This document shows positions 30,480 through 39,529 of a DNA stretch of 64,000 bases, piece after piece. Position 1 is the first letter of the stretch, and the number at the start of each line of letters is the position of its first letter. The translations under genes were made by a program, and so were the position numbers. The notes under the pieces were generated by a model. The model searched no databases. It was given only the letters and a program-made list of their open reading frames with translations, and was not told where the DNA came from. This DNA is from Oryza sativa Japonica Group (Eukaryota; Streptophyta; Magnoliopsida; Poales; Poaceae): the NCBI RefSeq assembly GCF_034140825.1, contig NC_089035.1, positions 1,323,001-1,387,000 of the forward strand. The letters are read 5' to 3'.

Positions 30480-30660
30480 TTTTTTTTTAAAAAAATTAAC
30501 AAGATAAATTAATATGTGATATATCACTTCACAAATATACAAAACCAAATCTAATTTTTATATGTTAAAAAATAAATTTAACTATTAATATATGTTAACT
30601 ATAAGTGTTTTTAACTTATAATATATATTTTTTAATTTTTTATAACTATTTAAATAGCAC
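30480..30660. repeat. AT-rich insert related to the 33.6-34.1 kb palindrome
   Basis: Contains TTAATATGTGATATATCACTTCACAAATATAC, the same phrase as the arms of the palindrome near 33.9-34.05 kb. It lies between the TATA region and the G-box module of BBI-3 and probably accounts for their wide spacing. Confidence 0.45.
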
Positions 30661-30730
30661 GCAAGCCACGAACGAACTTCTACTCTAAATCATAAAATCA
30701 ACTAACCATAAAGCTGACTTGCATTGCATG

Positions 30731-30751
30731 AGGATAAGAGGAGCACGTGGA
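30731..30751 (-). promoter_or_regulatory. GATAAG / G-box module of BBI-3
   Basis: Plus-strand AGGATAAGAGGAGCACGTGG, with an intact CACGTG core and three extra bases between GATAAG and the G-box relative to the other copies. AAGCTGACTTGCAT lies just before it, as in the other copies. Confidence 0.65.
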
Positions 30752-31216
30752 GGTTTCCATTCCACGAATATATGCATGCACAGAGGAATCAATTAATTAA
30801 GGAACATGTGCAAGAGGATGCATGTAGACAGGATCACAGGAATACAGGATAAAGTTTTTCTTCTTTTTTTTTTGAGAACTACAGGATAGAGTTTGGCGTG
30901 CATTTTGTTGGGTAGCTGATAGCTCCATCGTTTTGGAGTACATGACAGAGACATGCATGCATGGGTTGACCGGTTGACCCATGCATGTGCATGTGATGCC
31001 ATGCAGCCATTTAATATCCACCACGTGGCCGGCGATCGAGACCGTACGTACATACATACGCTTACCTGAGATTGCGATGACACGTAGTAGTACGGCCGTG
31101 GGAATTGATTAATGGGGCAGATACGAGAGTGTCCTGTGTAAACGCACGCATCGCATGTGTGCGCGCTTGGATTATTGTCGCGGGTACATGACACAAGCAG
31201 CAGTCTGCGACACGCT

Positions 31217-31218
<2 letters not shown>

Positions 31219-31266
<48 letters not shown>
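31219..31266. repeat. (CT)n microsatellite
   Basis: About 24 uninterrupted CT units. The same tract in a duplicated context (CACGCTG then CT repeats, then CATGAAATTT) is at 36568-36622. Confidence 0.95.
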
Positions 31267-31270
<4 letters not shown>

Positions 31271-31748
31271 GAAATTTGACAAATTAACACTTCTAAAATC
31301 TAATTTGAAGAATGAACTTTGTAAGAAAAAACATCTATAACTCGATACCATAGAGATTGCCGTAACAGCTCGGTGCCGTCTTCTTTTGGCACCAAGAAAA
31401 TTGCCGAGGTGACAAAATTAAGTTCAAATTCAGCAAGGATTCAGTACCAATATCGTTGATGTTGACCCCATATATTATACAAGTGGCATGTAATATTCGT
31501 ACTACTCCCTTCGCCAAAAAAAGAATCTTAAATGTATATGTAATTAATATCGAATCTTAAATGTTTTGGTCTCTACATCATTTATCTATATTTAGTAATT
31601 AATATCCATATGAATTCGGAGACATATATGAAGCAATATATATGAATCTATGTATACATGTATTGAAAACCCACAACGTCTTAAAATGTAAATAAGACGA
31701 AGTAGTATAATATCAATATATGCGGCCCATGCTCAATGAGATATTGTG

Positions 31749-31751
<3 letters not shown>

Positions 31752-31836
<85 letters not shown>
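31752..31836. repeat. (ATT)n microsatellite
   Basis: About 28 uninterrupted TTA/ATT units. In the duplicated segment near 37.83 kb only a short remnant (TTATTATTATTA) is present, so the expansion is specific to this copy. Confidence 0.95.
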
Positions 31837-31839
<3 letters not shown>

Positions 31840-32129
31840 CATGTTTCTTAATTTTCAATATAATTGTCCTCTCAGTTTACTAGACTGGTGCCCATGTGAT
31901 GTGACAGGATCACGTTTCTGATCATTTTATATGTCGAGTAGATATATCGCTCGCTCATATCTCTTATTTATGATATTGAGACAACTCAACATGGGTGCAT
32001 GCTTGCGTTGCATATATATTTTATTTTCCCTCTTGGTCCACACAAGCGAACAGGGACAAATTAAACACACCCACACACATGGAGCACACAAACTAACAAA
32101 GCATGCAAGATGCACAAAAGCTGCAGAGC

Positions 32130-32269
32130 ACTGAAAAATCTGGATGGAGCTAAGCTCTAGCCTCTAGCTATACCAACTCTGAATGATCGAACGAACGATC
32201 AGCTAGCTGCAAGCTAGGGCGAGTTTTATTGATGGACACACAGATCGATCATCGATCATCTGTAGCTAG
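32130..32269 (-). terminator. Conserved 3'UTR with poly(A) signal, BBI-4
   Basis: Minus-strand AATAAA (reverse of TTTATT near 32226-32231) lies about 40 bp after the stop. It is followed by GCTAGCTTGCAGCTAGCTG and the palindrome GATCGTTCGTTCGATC (plus-strand GATCGAACGAACGATC near 32187). The same order is found after the genes at 38.3, 50.3 and, less well kept, 48.1 and 29.6 kb. Confidence 0.6.
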
Positions 32270-33025
32270 CTAGTTCTCCGCTCGGGGTTTGCACATGGGC
32301 CCGGGCTGGCCGGTGAAGCGGTCCTTGCAGACGTAGCGAGGCGGCTCTGACGACTCCACACGCTGGCAATCCTTGCACGCGGCGGCGCACTTGTTCACCT
32401 CGTCCATGCAGCGGCAGGTCGGCGGGTTCATCTTGTTGCAGAAGGCCTTGTCGCAGCATTTCCCCCATGGCCGCGGCGTGCACAAGGGGCCCGGGTCGGC
32501 GCCCCAGTAGACGTCCTCGCAGATGAGCGGCCCCGGGAACGGCCCCGGCGCCTCCCTGCACGACTTGCACGCGGCGGTGCACTTGCCGGGCTCCAGCTCG
32601 TCGTCGCAGCGCCAGAACGGCGGGAAGATCCTCTGCGGCAGCTGCACGATGCTGTCACAGCACTTCCACGGCCTCTTCGTCGTCGGCTGATCCGGCGCCG
32701 TGCACATGTGGCCCGGGTCCACCGTCGAGTACCAGTCGCGGCACACGAAGGCGCCGCGGGGGAAGTCGCCGGGCGCCTCCACGCACTCCTTGCAGGCGGC
32801 GGAGCACTGCTTCACCTCGTCGTTGCAGCGGTACAGCGGCGGGAAGATCTCGAGCGGGGACATCTCGATGTTGTCGCAGCAGTCCCAGGGTTTGGGCGGG
32901 CGTGGTGGTGCTTCGGCGCCGTCGCTTGGGAGACGGATCATGGTGTCGCCGTCGCCGTGGGCGGCGACGAGGCCGGCGAGGAGGAAGAGAAGGATGGTGG
33001 AAATAGCCATGGTGGTGTTGCTCAT
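32270..33025 (-). CDS. Bowman-Birk inhibitor, three domains (BBI-4)
   Basis: Intronless, 251 residues. Signal peptide about 1-22 (STILLFLLAGLVAAHG), then MIRLPSDG and three BBI domains starting near 49, 125 and 188. Domains 1 and 2 have loop-less repeats (CCDNIEMSPLEIFPPLYRC; CCDSIVQLPQRIFPPFWRC). Domain 3 has C-NKMNPPT-C, Lys at P1 followed by Met, as in the 38-kb paralogue. TATA CTATAAATAATAA lies at 33083-33071 and the G-box module at 33131. The 3'UTR and C-terminal coding part are nearly identical to those of the 38-kb gene, while the first domain and linker differ more, which suggests recent duplication or gene conversion at the 3' end. Confidence 0.93.
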   Translation of the reverse strand: MSNTTMAISTILLFLLAGLVAAHGDGDTMIRLPSDGAEAPPRPPKPWDCCDNIEMSPLEIFPPLYRCNDEVKQCSAACKECVEAPGDFPRGAFVCRDWYSTVDPGHMCTAPDQPTTKRPWKCCDSIVQLPQRIFPPFWRCDDELEPGKCTAACKSCREAPGPFPGPLICEDVYWGADPGPLCTPRPWGKCCDKAFCNKMNPPTCRCMDEVNKCAAACKDCQRVESSEPPRYVCKDRFTGQPGPMCKPRAEN

Positions 33026-33130
33026 CTTTGGTTGGTGTGGGTGCTTGTGATGGGTGAGTACTGAGTAGCGTTATTATTTATAGAAAGATCGAGCAACCCA
33101 TACTACCCAATCACAAATGCTGACTTGCAT

Positions 33131-33149
33131 GAGGATAAGAGCACGTGGA
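33131..33149 (-). promoter_or_regulatory. GATAAG / G-box module of BBI-4
   Basis: Plus-strand GAGGATAAGAGCACGTGGA, preceded by CCCAATCACAAATGCTGACTT. It lies about 110 bp upstream of the start codon and 50 bp upstream of the TATA box. Identical to the copy at 39160. Confidence 0.7.
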
Positions 33150-33559
33150 GGCCCCATTTGCCACGCATCTGTCTACTCTGATTCCCTTCTTCCTGGCTTT
33201 GCCACTACTATATCAGTGCTGATTAATTAATTTGACGCTTTCTTCCATATGCATACTCACAGTGGAATTTAATTGACACAAATGTGACTATGCACAAATT
33301 ACAAGGTGGTTTAAAACTAGGTGCGCTCGAATATTTACACATACACAAGTACTCGAGTATGTTTTCAATAATACTCGAGTAGTTTGATTTTAGTGACATT
33401 AAAGATTTGTTGTTGGTTTTGTTTTTTTTTAACATGTTTTTGGTGGTCGGATTCTTACCTTACCTATGAGGGTGGTGTTGCATGTATTTATATGTGTGCG
33501 CACACGGAAACTGTTTTAAATACTCGGGTGAACGTCCACATGTTTCTTACATGTTATCT

Positions 33560-34095
33560 AAATAATTATAAAAATTTTTCAAAAAAATTGGCATGATAGG
33601 TTAATATGTAATACTCCCTCCATCCACAAAAGTTACACCAATTTCACATTTGAGTTTTTCCAAATAACCTGTTCCTATTTGTAATCTTTATGTATTTAAG
33701 ACTTAAATGAAGAGACAAACTAAATGTTTTATTAGAACTCAAGGAGTCATCTAGATACTCATTAGTTGCATGCTTGCATTCATTCTTTGATTTTGTAACA
33801 TCCAAGGTGATTTAATTTCTCATTGGTCTTGATGTAAAAAGTAATATGTGTAACTTTTGTAGATGGAGGGAGTATATCACTTCACAAACATGCAAGTTCA
33901 AATTCGACTTCTACTAGTTGTAACAAAAATAACAAATTTGACTCTGAATATATGTATATACTAGTTAGACTTTAATTTGTTATTTTTGTTAAAACTTGTA
34001 GAAGTCGAATTTGAACTTGCATGTTTGTTAAGTGATATATTACATATTAATCTATGTTGTAAAGTTTTTTTGAAATTTTTCAATAATTATTTAGT
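33560..34095. repeat. Large AT-rich palindrome with a MITE in one arm
   Basis: The inner arms (about 33880-33950 and 33970-34040) share CATGCAAGTTCAAATTCGAC and its inverse at high identity. The outer parts (about 33560-33611 and 34040-34095) pair as well. The left arm is interrupted by the MITE at 33613-33872. A foldback transposon is likely, but no target duplication was identified. Confidence 0.7.
33613..33872. mobile_element. Stowaway-like MITE inside the palindrome
   Basis: Ends CTCCCTCCATCCACAAAAGT and ...ACTTTTGTAGATGGAGGGAG with TA at both sides. The MITE at 61015-61232 shows a similar inner layout. Confidence 0.75.
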
Positions 34096-34353
34096 TAACA
34101 TGCAAAAAACTGGTAGACGTCTACCCGAGATATTAGAATCCATCTTCGCGCGCGTTACGTATAAATCTTTCATGTAATGGAAGGAGAGAGAAAAAAAAGA
34201 AAGTACGTATCCCTTTCACATACTGTGCAAGCATATGTTCATACCTGTGCAAGCATATGTGTTCCGGTACGTGAGACATGAGAGGAGGATGGTTCAACGT
34301 ACGTTAGAAGTAAGAGGATATGCTGATATATATGCATGGATGTATGCAGGAAT

Positions 34354-35612
34354 AGGGGTGGGCGTTCGTGTCAGGGTTACGGGTCAGGCATACCCTCTAC
34401 CCTTCGATATACGTTACATATCGATATGGCATACCCACGCGCACGCGGATGTTTTCTACATATCCTAAGGAAACCTTTCACGAAATCTACAGATGGGAAG
34501 AGTCCTTCTCGGATAGAACTGGATCGTCGACGTATCGTATTGGGTCTGATATCTCCGAGTCCTACTTGGAGACCTCCAGATCTGTGATATAACAGGGACC
34601 CCCCGGGGAGGGCATAGATCATCGAATCTTAGAACCAACACAACCCACACAGCCTACAAAGCTGAGGTCTGCGAGGAGCCAAGTCATCGAGAGCTAGTCG
34701 AATCCACTCGACTACGATCTCGCCGGATCCGACAAGTTCCATCGTTCCCTTTGTAACCTGTGTTTTCCACCATATAATCCCATATCAACTGGATTAGGGC
34801 TATTACCTACCAAGGGGCCTGAACCAGTATAATTATTGTCTTTTGATTGTTCGATGTTGTACTACGTAGATCCTTGTACCAACGTACCCCAATACCCTCT
34901 ATATCCGGCCTACGGGTATCACCCGTCGACAGTTCGGTCCGACCGAAAAATTCGATCTCGTTCTTCGATTTTTCGGTCAGTTCGGTCTTTACAAACTCAG
35001 GACCGAATTTTATCCAAAAAAAACTCAGGACCGGCAAATTCGGTCTCGGTCTCGGTTTGACCGAAATTTTTGTGGAGAAAATTTGGAACGAAAAATTTTG
35101 ACAGAGGCATCGCCGGCGCGGTGGAGGGCGGAGGCGTCGGCTGCGGCATGGTGGAGGACGGCGTTGTCGGCCACGGCGCGGTGGAGGACGGCGGCGTCGA
35201 ACGCGGCGCGGTGGAGGATAGCGGCGGCCGCCACGCGGTGGAGGCGGAGGCGGCGGCCGCGGCTCGGTGGAGGGCGGAGGCGGCGGCCGCGGCGCGGTGG
35301 AGGGCGGAGGCAGGCCACGGCGCGATGGAGGGCGGAGGCGGCTGCAGCGACGCGGTGCAGGCTGGAGGAGGAGGCGGCGCTGTGCGGCAGTGGTGGTAGG
35401 GTTTGTTTTAGTGGGTTTATTGGGCTTCCTAGGCCTATTGGGCCAAAATTCGGTCATTTTGGTTAATTCGGTTAACTGATCCCAATAACCGAAATGACCG
35501 AAATAAATTCGGTCTTTTGAGGGCTGAGACCGAACAGATAACCGAATTTTTCAGTCTCGGTCTCGGTCTTTTCGGTTCGATTTTTCGGTTCGGTCTAAAT
35601 ATGCTCACCCCT
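34354..35612. mobile_element. DNA transposon with a 10-bp flanking repeat (composite)
   Basis: Ends AGGGGTGGGC and GCTCACCCCT, flanked by the direct repeat ATGCAGGAAT at 34344-34353 and 35613-35622. The length of the repeat suggests Mutator-like; hAT is possible. The interior is composite. 34354-34930 is AT-balanced, with CATACCCTCTA(C/T) motifs near both of its ends. 34935-35600 is bounded by inverted TTCGGT(C/T)-rich stretches around a GC-rich minisatellite. One element inside another is likely. No transposase seen. Confidence 0.75.
35105..35375. repeat. GC-rich minisatellite within the transposon
   Basis: Imperfect units of roughly 33-36 bp built on GCGGTGGAGG(G/A)CGG(A/C)GGCG. About seven copies are visible. 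The opposite strand gives proline/arginine-rich frames that are not convincing genes. Confidence 0.75.
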
Positions 35613-35788
35613 ATGCAGGAATAATACAGGATAGAGTTTAATTAGAGTATATTTTGTTGGGTTGTTGGATCATTGTTCATTCATTCATTTGTAGTACCAT
35701 TATCATTTTGGGTACTGTCATATCGCCATATTCACTAGTAAAACAAAACGACTGTTAAAAATAAAAATTAATTTATAAATAAAATTTT

Positions 35789-36023
35789 ACTCCATCCGTC
35801 CTAAAAGAAGACAAAACCTGGGTTTTCGTGTCCAACGTTTGACTATCTGTCTTATATGAAATTTTTTATAATTAGTATTTTCATTGTTGTTAGATGATAA
35901 AATATGATTAATACTTTATACGTGACTTGTCTTTTAATTTTTTTTTCATAATTTTTTTAAATAAGACAGACGGTCAAACATTAAACACAAAAACCATGGT
36001 TTGTTTATTTTTATGGAGGGAGT
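35789..36023. mobile_element. Stowaway-like MITE
   Basis: Ends CTCCATCCGTCCTAAAAGAA and ...TTTATTTTTATGGAGGGAG with TA neighbours. Inner arms (GTTTGACTATCTGTCTTAT against its inverse near 35965) pair. Confidence 0.65.
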
Positions 36024-36099
36024 ACATATACTTTTAACGACTTTATGTTAAAAAAAACTACATCAAAACTAATTTTAAAATTTAATAATTTATTTTTAG

Positions 36100-36566
36100 C
36101 TAAGGCTATTATAATGATAACCGATTGATGGGACTATCCATTTAGCTCGGTTTGCTCGATCGTTCTGGAGTGACATGCATGCATGGGTTGCCATGCTAAT
36201 CATGGAGCAATTTCTAATTTCCACCACGTGATCGGTGATGGTGACCGTCGCATTAATTTAGATGTACGTCGTCCACATTATTGTAACTATAGTACTAATT
36301 AACTGAGACTGCGGTGACACGTAGTGCGTCGGAATCTGATCTCTGTACCAACTCTTCTCTCCGCATCGCATCGCGTCTGCACATGCGCACGTGGTGCATG
36401 TATGGTCTGGTCGACGAGCACAAGCACGTGCTACACGCATGCTCAGCGGCCCAGCGAGTTGAGAGAGGCCTGGTTGCTGGTTTCCTTTCCTGGACCAGTA
36501 GCTGAATCAAGCTTGGAAGCCTGGACCAGTAAAATGGGACACTAGCAGCTGTCTGCGACACACGCT

Positions 36567-36624
<58 letters not shown>

Positions 36625-36830
36625 GAAATTTTGACAAATTAATCCTTCTAAAATCTAATTTCAAGAATGAACTTTGTAAAAAAAAAACATCTTTACCTCG
36701 ATACCATAGAGATTGGCATAACACCTCGGCGCCGTCTTCTTTTGGCACCAAGAAAATTACCGAGGTGATAAAATTAAATTCAAACTCAGCAAGGGATCAA
36801 TACCAATATCGTTGATGTTGACCCCATATC
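36100..36830. repeat. Duplicated BBI flank with (CT)n tract
   Basis: 36120-36460 recurs at 39890-40210 (GACACGTAGTGCGTCGGAAT, TGGTCTGGTCGACGAGCACA). 36540-36830 recurs at 31200-31475 (CTCGATACCATAGAGATTGG, CGCCGTCTTCTTTTGGCACC). A (CT)n tract of about 27 units spans 36568-36622. These blocks show segmental tandem duplication of the BBI gene neighbourhood. Confidence 0.75.
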
Positions 36831-36839
36831 CGCCTGCTA

Positions 36840-37925
36840 ATGGACTGAGATCCACACCAAAACCGCCCCCAAACCACTTGTCTCTACACAGTACACTTCT
36901 AAACCAATCCATTCTAATTCATAGCTTGCAGAAAACAAACCAATCCAATCCACTCACAGAGCACCCAAACCAATCCAAACCAAGTGTAGAAAAATGGATT
37001 CAACCCATTCCCAACCCAAAGGAAATCCACAATACTCGTCCTTCCTCCTTCACTAGTTCAGAGATAAGCAACTTAGTCAGACATACCCTGAACAACAAGC
37101 TTAAAAGATTCGTTTCGCAATTTACACGTAATTTGTGTAATTAGTTTTTATTCGTATATTTAATATTTTATGTATGTGTCCAAACATTTGATGTGACATG
37201 GTGAAAAAATTTGCCAGGGGATCTAAACTAGGCCTTATTTATGATATTGGGACAACTCAACATGGGTTCATATGCATGCTTGCATAGTATACATATTTTA
37301 TTTTTTTCTCTTGGTCCACACAAGCGAACAGAGACAAATACACCAGCCACTGCACAAACACATGGACCAAACAACTAGAAATTTCGGTCATTCCAGACGC
37401 CACCCTCCCCCCCCACCCATATTATTTCAGCCGAAATTTTTACTTTAAAATAAATTTTGTAATGTTTGGTAATATTTTTTTTCAAATTTGATAAACATTT
37501 GTTCATAATTTTGGACTGAAATTTCGGTATATCGGTAACCTCCGATAGAATCGGCCAAACCGAAAAATTAAACCCTAGTGCTAAATGTTTCTCATGCGAT
37601 GGAGTTCGAACTGAATAGCTTGCTATGTACTACTTTCACTTCACATTATAAGATATTTGATCTCTCTATCGTTCATTTATATTCACTAACATCCATATGA
37701 ATTCTGAGACATATATATGAATCCATACATAAATGTATTGAAAACCCACAACATCTTCTAACGTGAAACAGAGGAATTAGTAATCATTCAATCAACATAT
37801 GAGGCCCGTGCTAAATGAGATATCGTTTTTATTATTATTAATTTTTAACCTGTTTCTTAATTTTCAGTATATAACTTATCTTTCAATTTATTAGACTGGT
37901 ACCCATGTGACAGGATCACGTTTCT
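36840..37925. other. Spacer present only in one duplicate, with element fragments
   Basis: 37080-37235 is the right half of a MITE ending ATCTAAACTAGGCC. 37236-37375 is a third partial copy of the BBI 3' flank (ACAACTCAACATGGGT, TTGGTCCACACAAGCGAACA). 37380-37580 has inverted CGAAATTTC-type ends (CTAGAAATTTCGGTC and GACTGAAATTTCGGTA), probably another small element. 37620-37925 matches 31530-31925. No gene seen. Confidence 0.5.
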
Positions 37926-38099
37926 GATCATTTTATATGTCGAGTAGGTAAATATCGCTCGTTCATCTCTTATTTATGATGAGACAACTCAACATGGGTA
38001 CATATCCACGCTTGCATTGCATATTTATTTTATTTTTCCTCATGGTCCACACAAGCGAACAGAGACAAACACACCCACACACATGGAGCACACAAACTA

Positions 38100-38273
38100 A
38101 CAAAGCATGCAAGATGCACAAAAGCTGCAGAGCACTGAAAAATCTGGATGGAGCTAAGCTCTAGCCTCTAGCTATACCAACTCTGAATGATCGAACGAAC
38201 GATCAGCTAGCTGCAAGCTAGGGCGAGTTTTATTGATGGACACACAGATCGATCATCGATCATCTGTAGCTAG
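38100..38273 (-). terminator. Conserved 3'UTR with poly(A) signal, RBBI3.3-like gene
   Basis: Essentially identical to the 3'UTR of the gene at 32.3 kb. It includes the reverse AATAAA near 38229-38234, the GCTAGCTTGCAGCTAGCTG block and the GATCGAACGAACGATC palindrome. Confidence 0.6.
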
Positions 38274-39038
38274 CTAGTTCTCCGCTCGGGGTTTGCACAC
38301 GGGGCCGGGATGGCCGGTGAAGCGGTCCTTGCAGACGTAGCGAGGCGGCTCCGACGACTCCACGCGCTGGCAATCCTTGCACGCGTCGGCGCACTCCTTC
38401 ACCTCGTCCATGCAGCGGCAGGTCGGCGGGTTCATCTTGTTGCAGAAGGCCTTGTCGCAGCAATCTCCCCATGGCCGCGGCGTGCAGAAGGGGCCCGGGT
38501 CGGCGCCCCAGTAGATGTCCTCGCAGATGAGCTTCCCCGGGAATGGCCCCGGCGCCTCCCGGCACGACTTGCACGCGGCGGTGCACTGGCTGGGCTCCAG
38601 CTCGTCGTTGCAGCGCCACTGCGGCGGGTCGGGCTTCGTCGGCAGCCGCTTGATGTTGTCGCAGCACTTCCACGGCCTCTCCATCGACAGCCCATCCAGC
38701 GCCGCCGTGCACTTGGGGCCGGGGTCCACCGTCGAGAACCAGTCACTGCAGACGAAGGCGCCGCCGTTGAAGTCGCCGCCGGGCGCCTCCACGCACTCCT
38801 TGCAGGCGGCGGCGCACTGCTTCACCTCGTCGTTGCAGCGGTACAGTGGCGGGTAGATCATTAGCCGGGAGATCTCGATGTTGTCGCAGCAGTCCCATGG
38901 TTTGGCGGCGCGTGGTCGTGATGCTTTGGCGCCGTCGCTGGGGAGACGGATGGTGGTGTCGCCGTCGCCGTGGGCGGCGGCGAGGCCGGCGAGGAGGAAG
39001 AGCAGGATGGTGGAAGTAGCCATGGTAGTGTTGCTCAT
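38274..39038 (-). CDS. RBBI3.3: Bowman-Birk inhibitor, three domains (rice bran trypsin inhibitor precursor)
   Basis: Intronless, 254 residues. Signal peptide about 1-22. TTIRLPSDG follows, then three BBI domains from about 51, 124 and 190. The stretch from SMERPWKCCDNIKRLP to the C-terminal KPRAEN matches my memory of the 133-residue inhibitor purified from rice bran, whose N-terminus is MERPWKCC. This implies that the first domain is removed from the precursor. The symbol rests on memory, not on a search. Domains 1 and 2 lack loop cysteines (CCDNIEISRLMIYPPLYRC; CCDNIKRLPTKPDPPQWRC). Domain 3 has C-NKMNPPT-C with Lys at P1. TATA CTATAAATATT is near 39094-39087 and the G-box module at 39160. 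Closest relative in the window is the gene at 32.3 kb. Confidence 0.92.
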   Translation of the reverse strand: MSNTTMATSTILLFLLAGLAAAHGDGDTTIRLPSDGAKASRPRAAKPWDCCDNIEISRLMIYPPLYRCNDEVKQCAAACKECVEAPGGDFNGGAFVCSDWFSTVDPGPKCTAALDGLSMERPWKCCDNIKRLPTKPDPPQWRCNDELEPSQCTAACKSCREAPGPFPGKLICEDIYWGADPGPFCTPRPWGDCCDKAFCNKMNPPTCRCMDEVKECADACKDCQRVESSEPPRYVCKDRFTGHPGPVCKPRAEN

Positions 39039-39159
39039 CTTGGTTGTACTGGGGGGTGTGGGTGTTAGTGATGGGTCGAGTGGTTAATATTTATAGATAG
39101 AGATCGACCGACTAATATGTATAGCGCGCCCTTACCCAATCACAAATGCTGACTTGCAT

Positions 39160-39178
39160 GAGGATAAGAGCACGTGGA
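39160..39178 (-). promoter_or_regulatory. GATAAG / G-box module of the RBBI3.3-like gene
   Basis: Plus-strand GAGGATAAGAGCACGTGGA, preceded by CCCAATCACAAATGCTGACTT, identical to the 33.1-kb copy. It lies about 125 bp upstream of the start codon. Confidence 0.7.
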
Positions 39179-39282
39179 GGCCTCCGATCCATTGCCACGC
39201 GTATATATGCATGCACACATATAGGACGAATTAATTAATCAACAAGCAACGCAGCTAATACGGTACTACTAGTATAACGTAC

Positions 39283-39524
39283 TCCCTCCGATTCATCGAT
39301 TAATCTTATAAGACGACTTTAAATTTAACTAATTTTATAAAAGTAATAGTAATACTTTGAACCTAATACAAATATATTATGAAAAATTATTCAATTATAG
39401 ATTTAATAAAACTATACTGGTGTTGTAAATATTATTATTTTTTCTATAATGTTAGTCTAATCTAGAGTAGTTTGACTTTGATCAAAGTCAAAACGTCATA
39501 TAACCAGTTGAAATGGAGGGAGTA
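39283..39524. mobile_element. Stowaway-like MITE
   Basis: Ends CTCCCTCCGATTCATCGATT and ...ACCAGTTGAAATGGAGGGAG, flanked by TA. The interior (AGTTTGACTTTGATCAAAGTC) resembles the element at 684-939. Confidence 0.7.
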
Positions 39525-39529
39525 ACATA

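Noticed and set aside
31219-31266. (CT)n tract considered as a possible GAGA-type regulatory element
   Set aside because: It lies in a spacer about 870 bp from the nearest start codon and is a plain microsatellite. No support beyond composition.
34807-35466. Proline/arginine-rich 216-residue frame and its opposite-strand partners
   Set aside because: Produced by a GC minisatellite inside a transposon.
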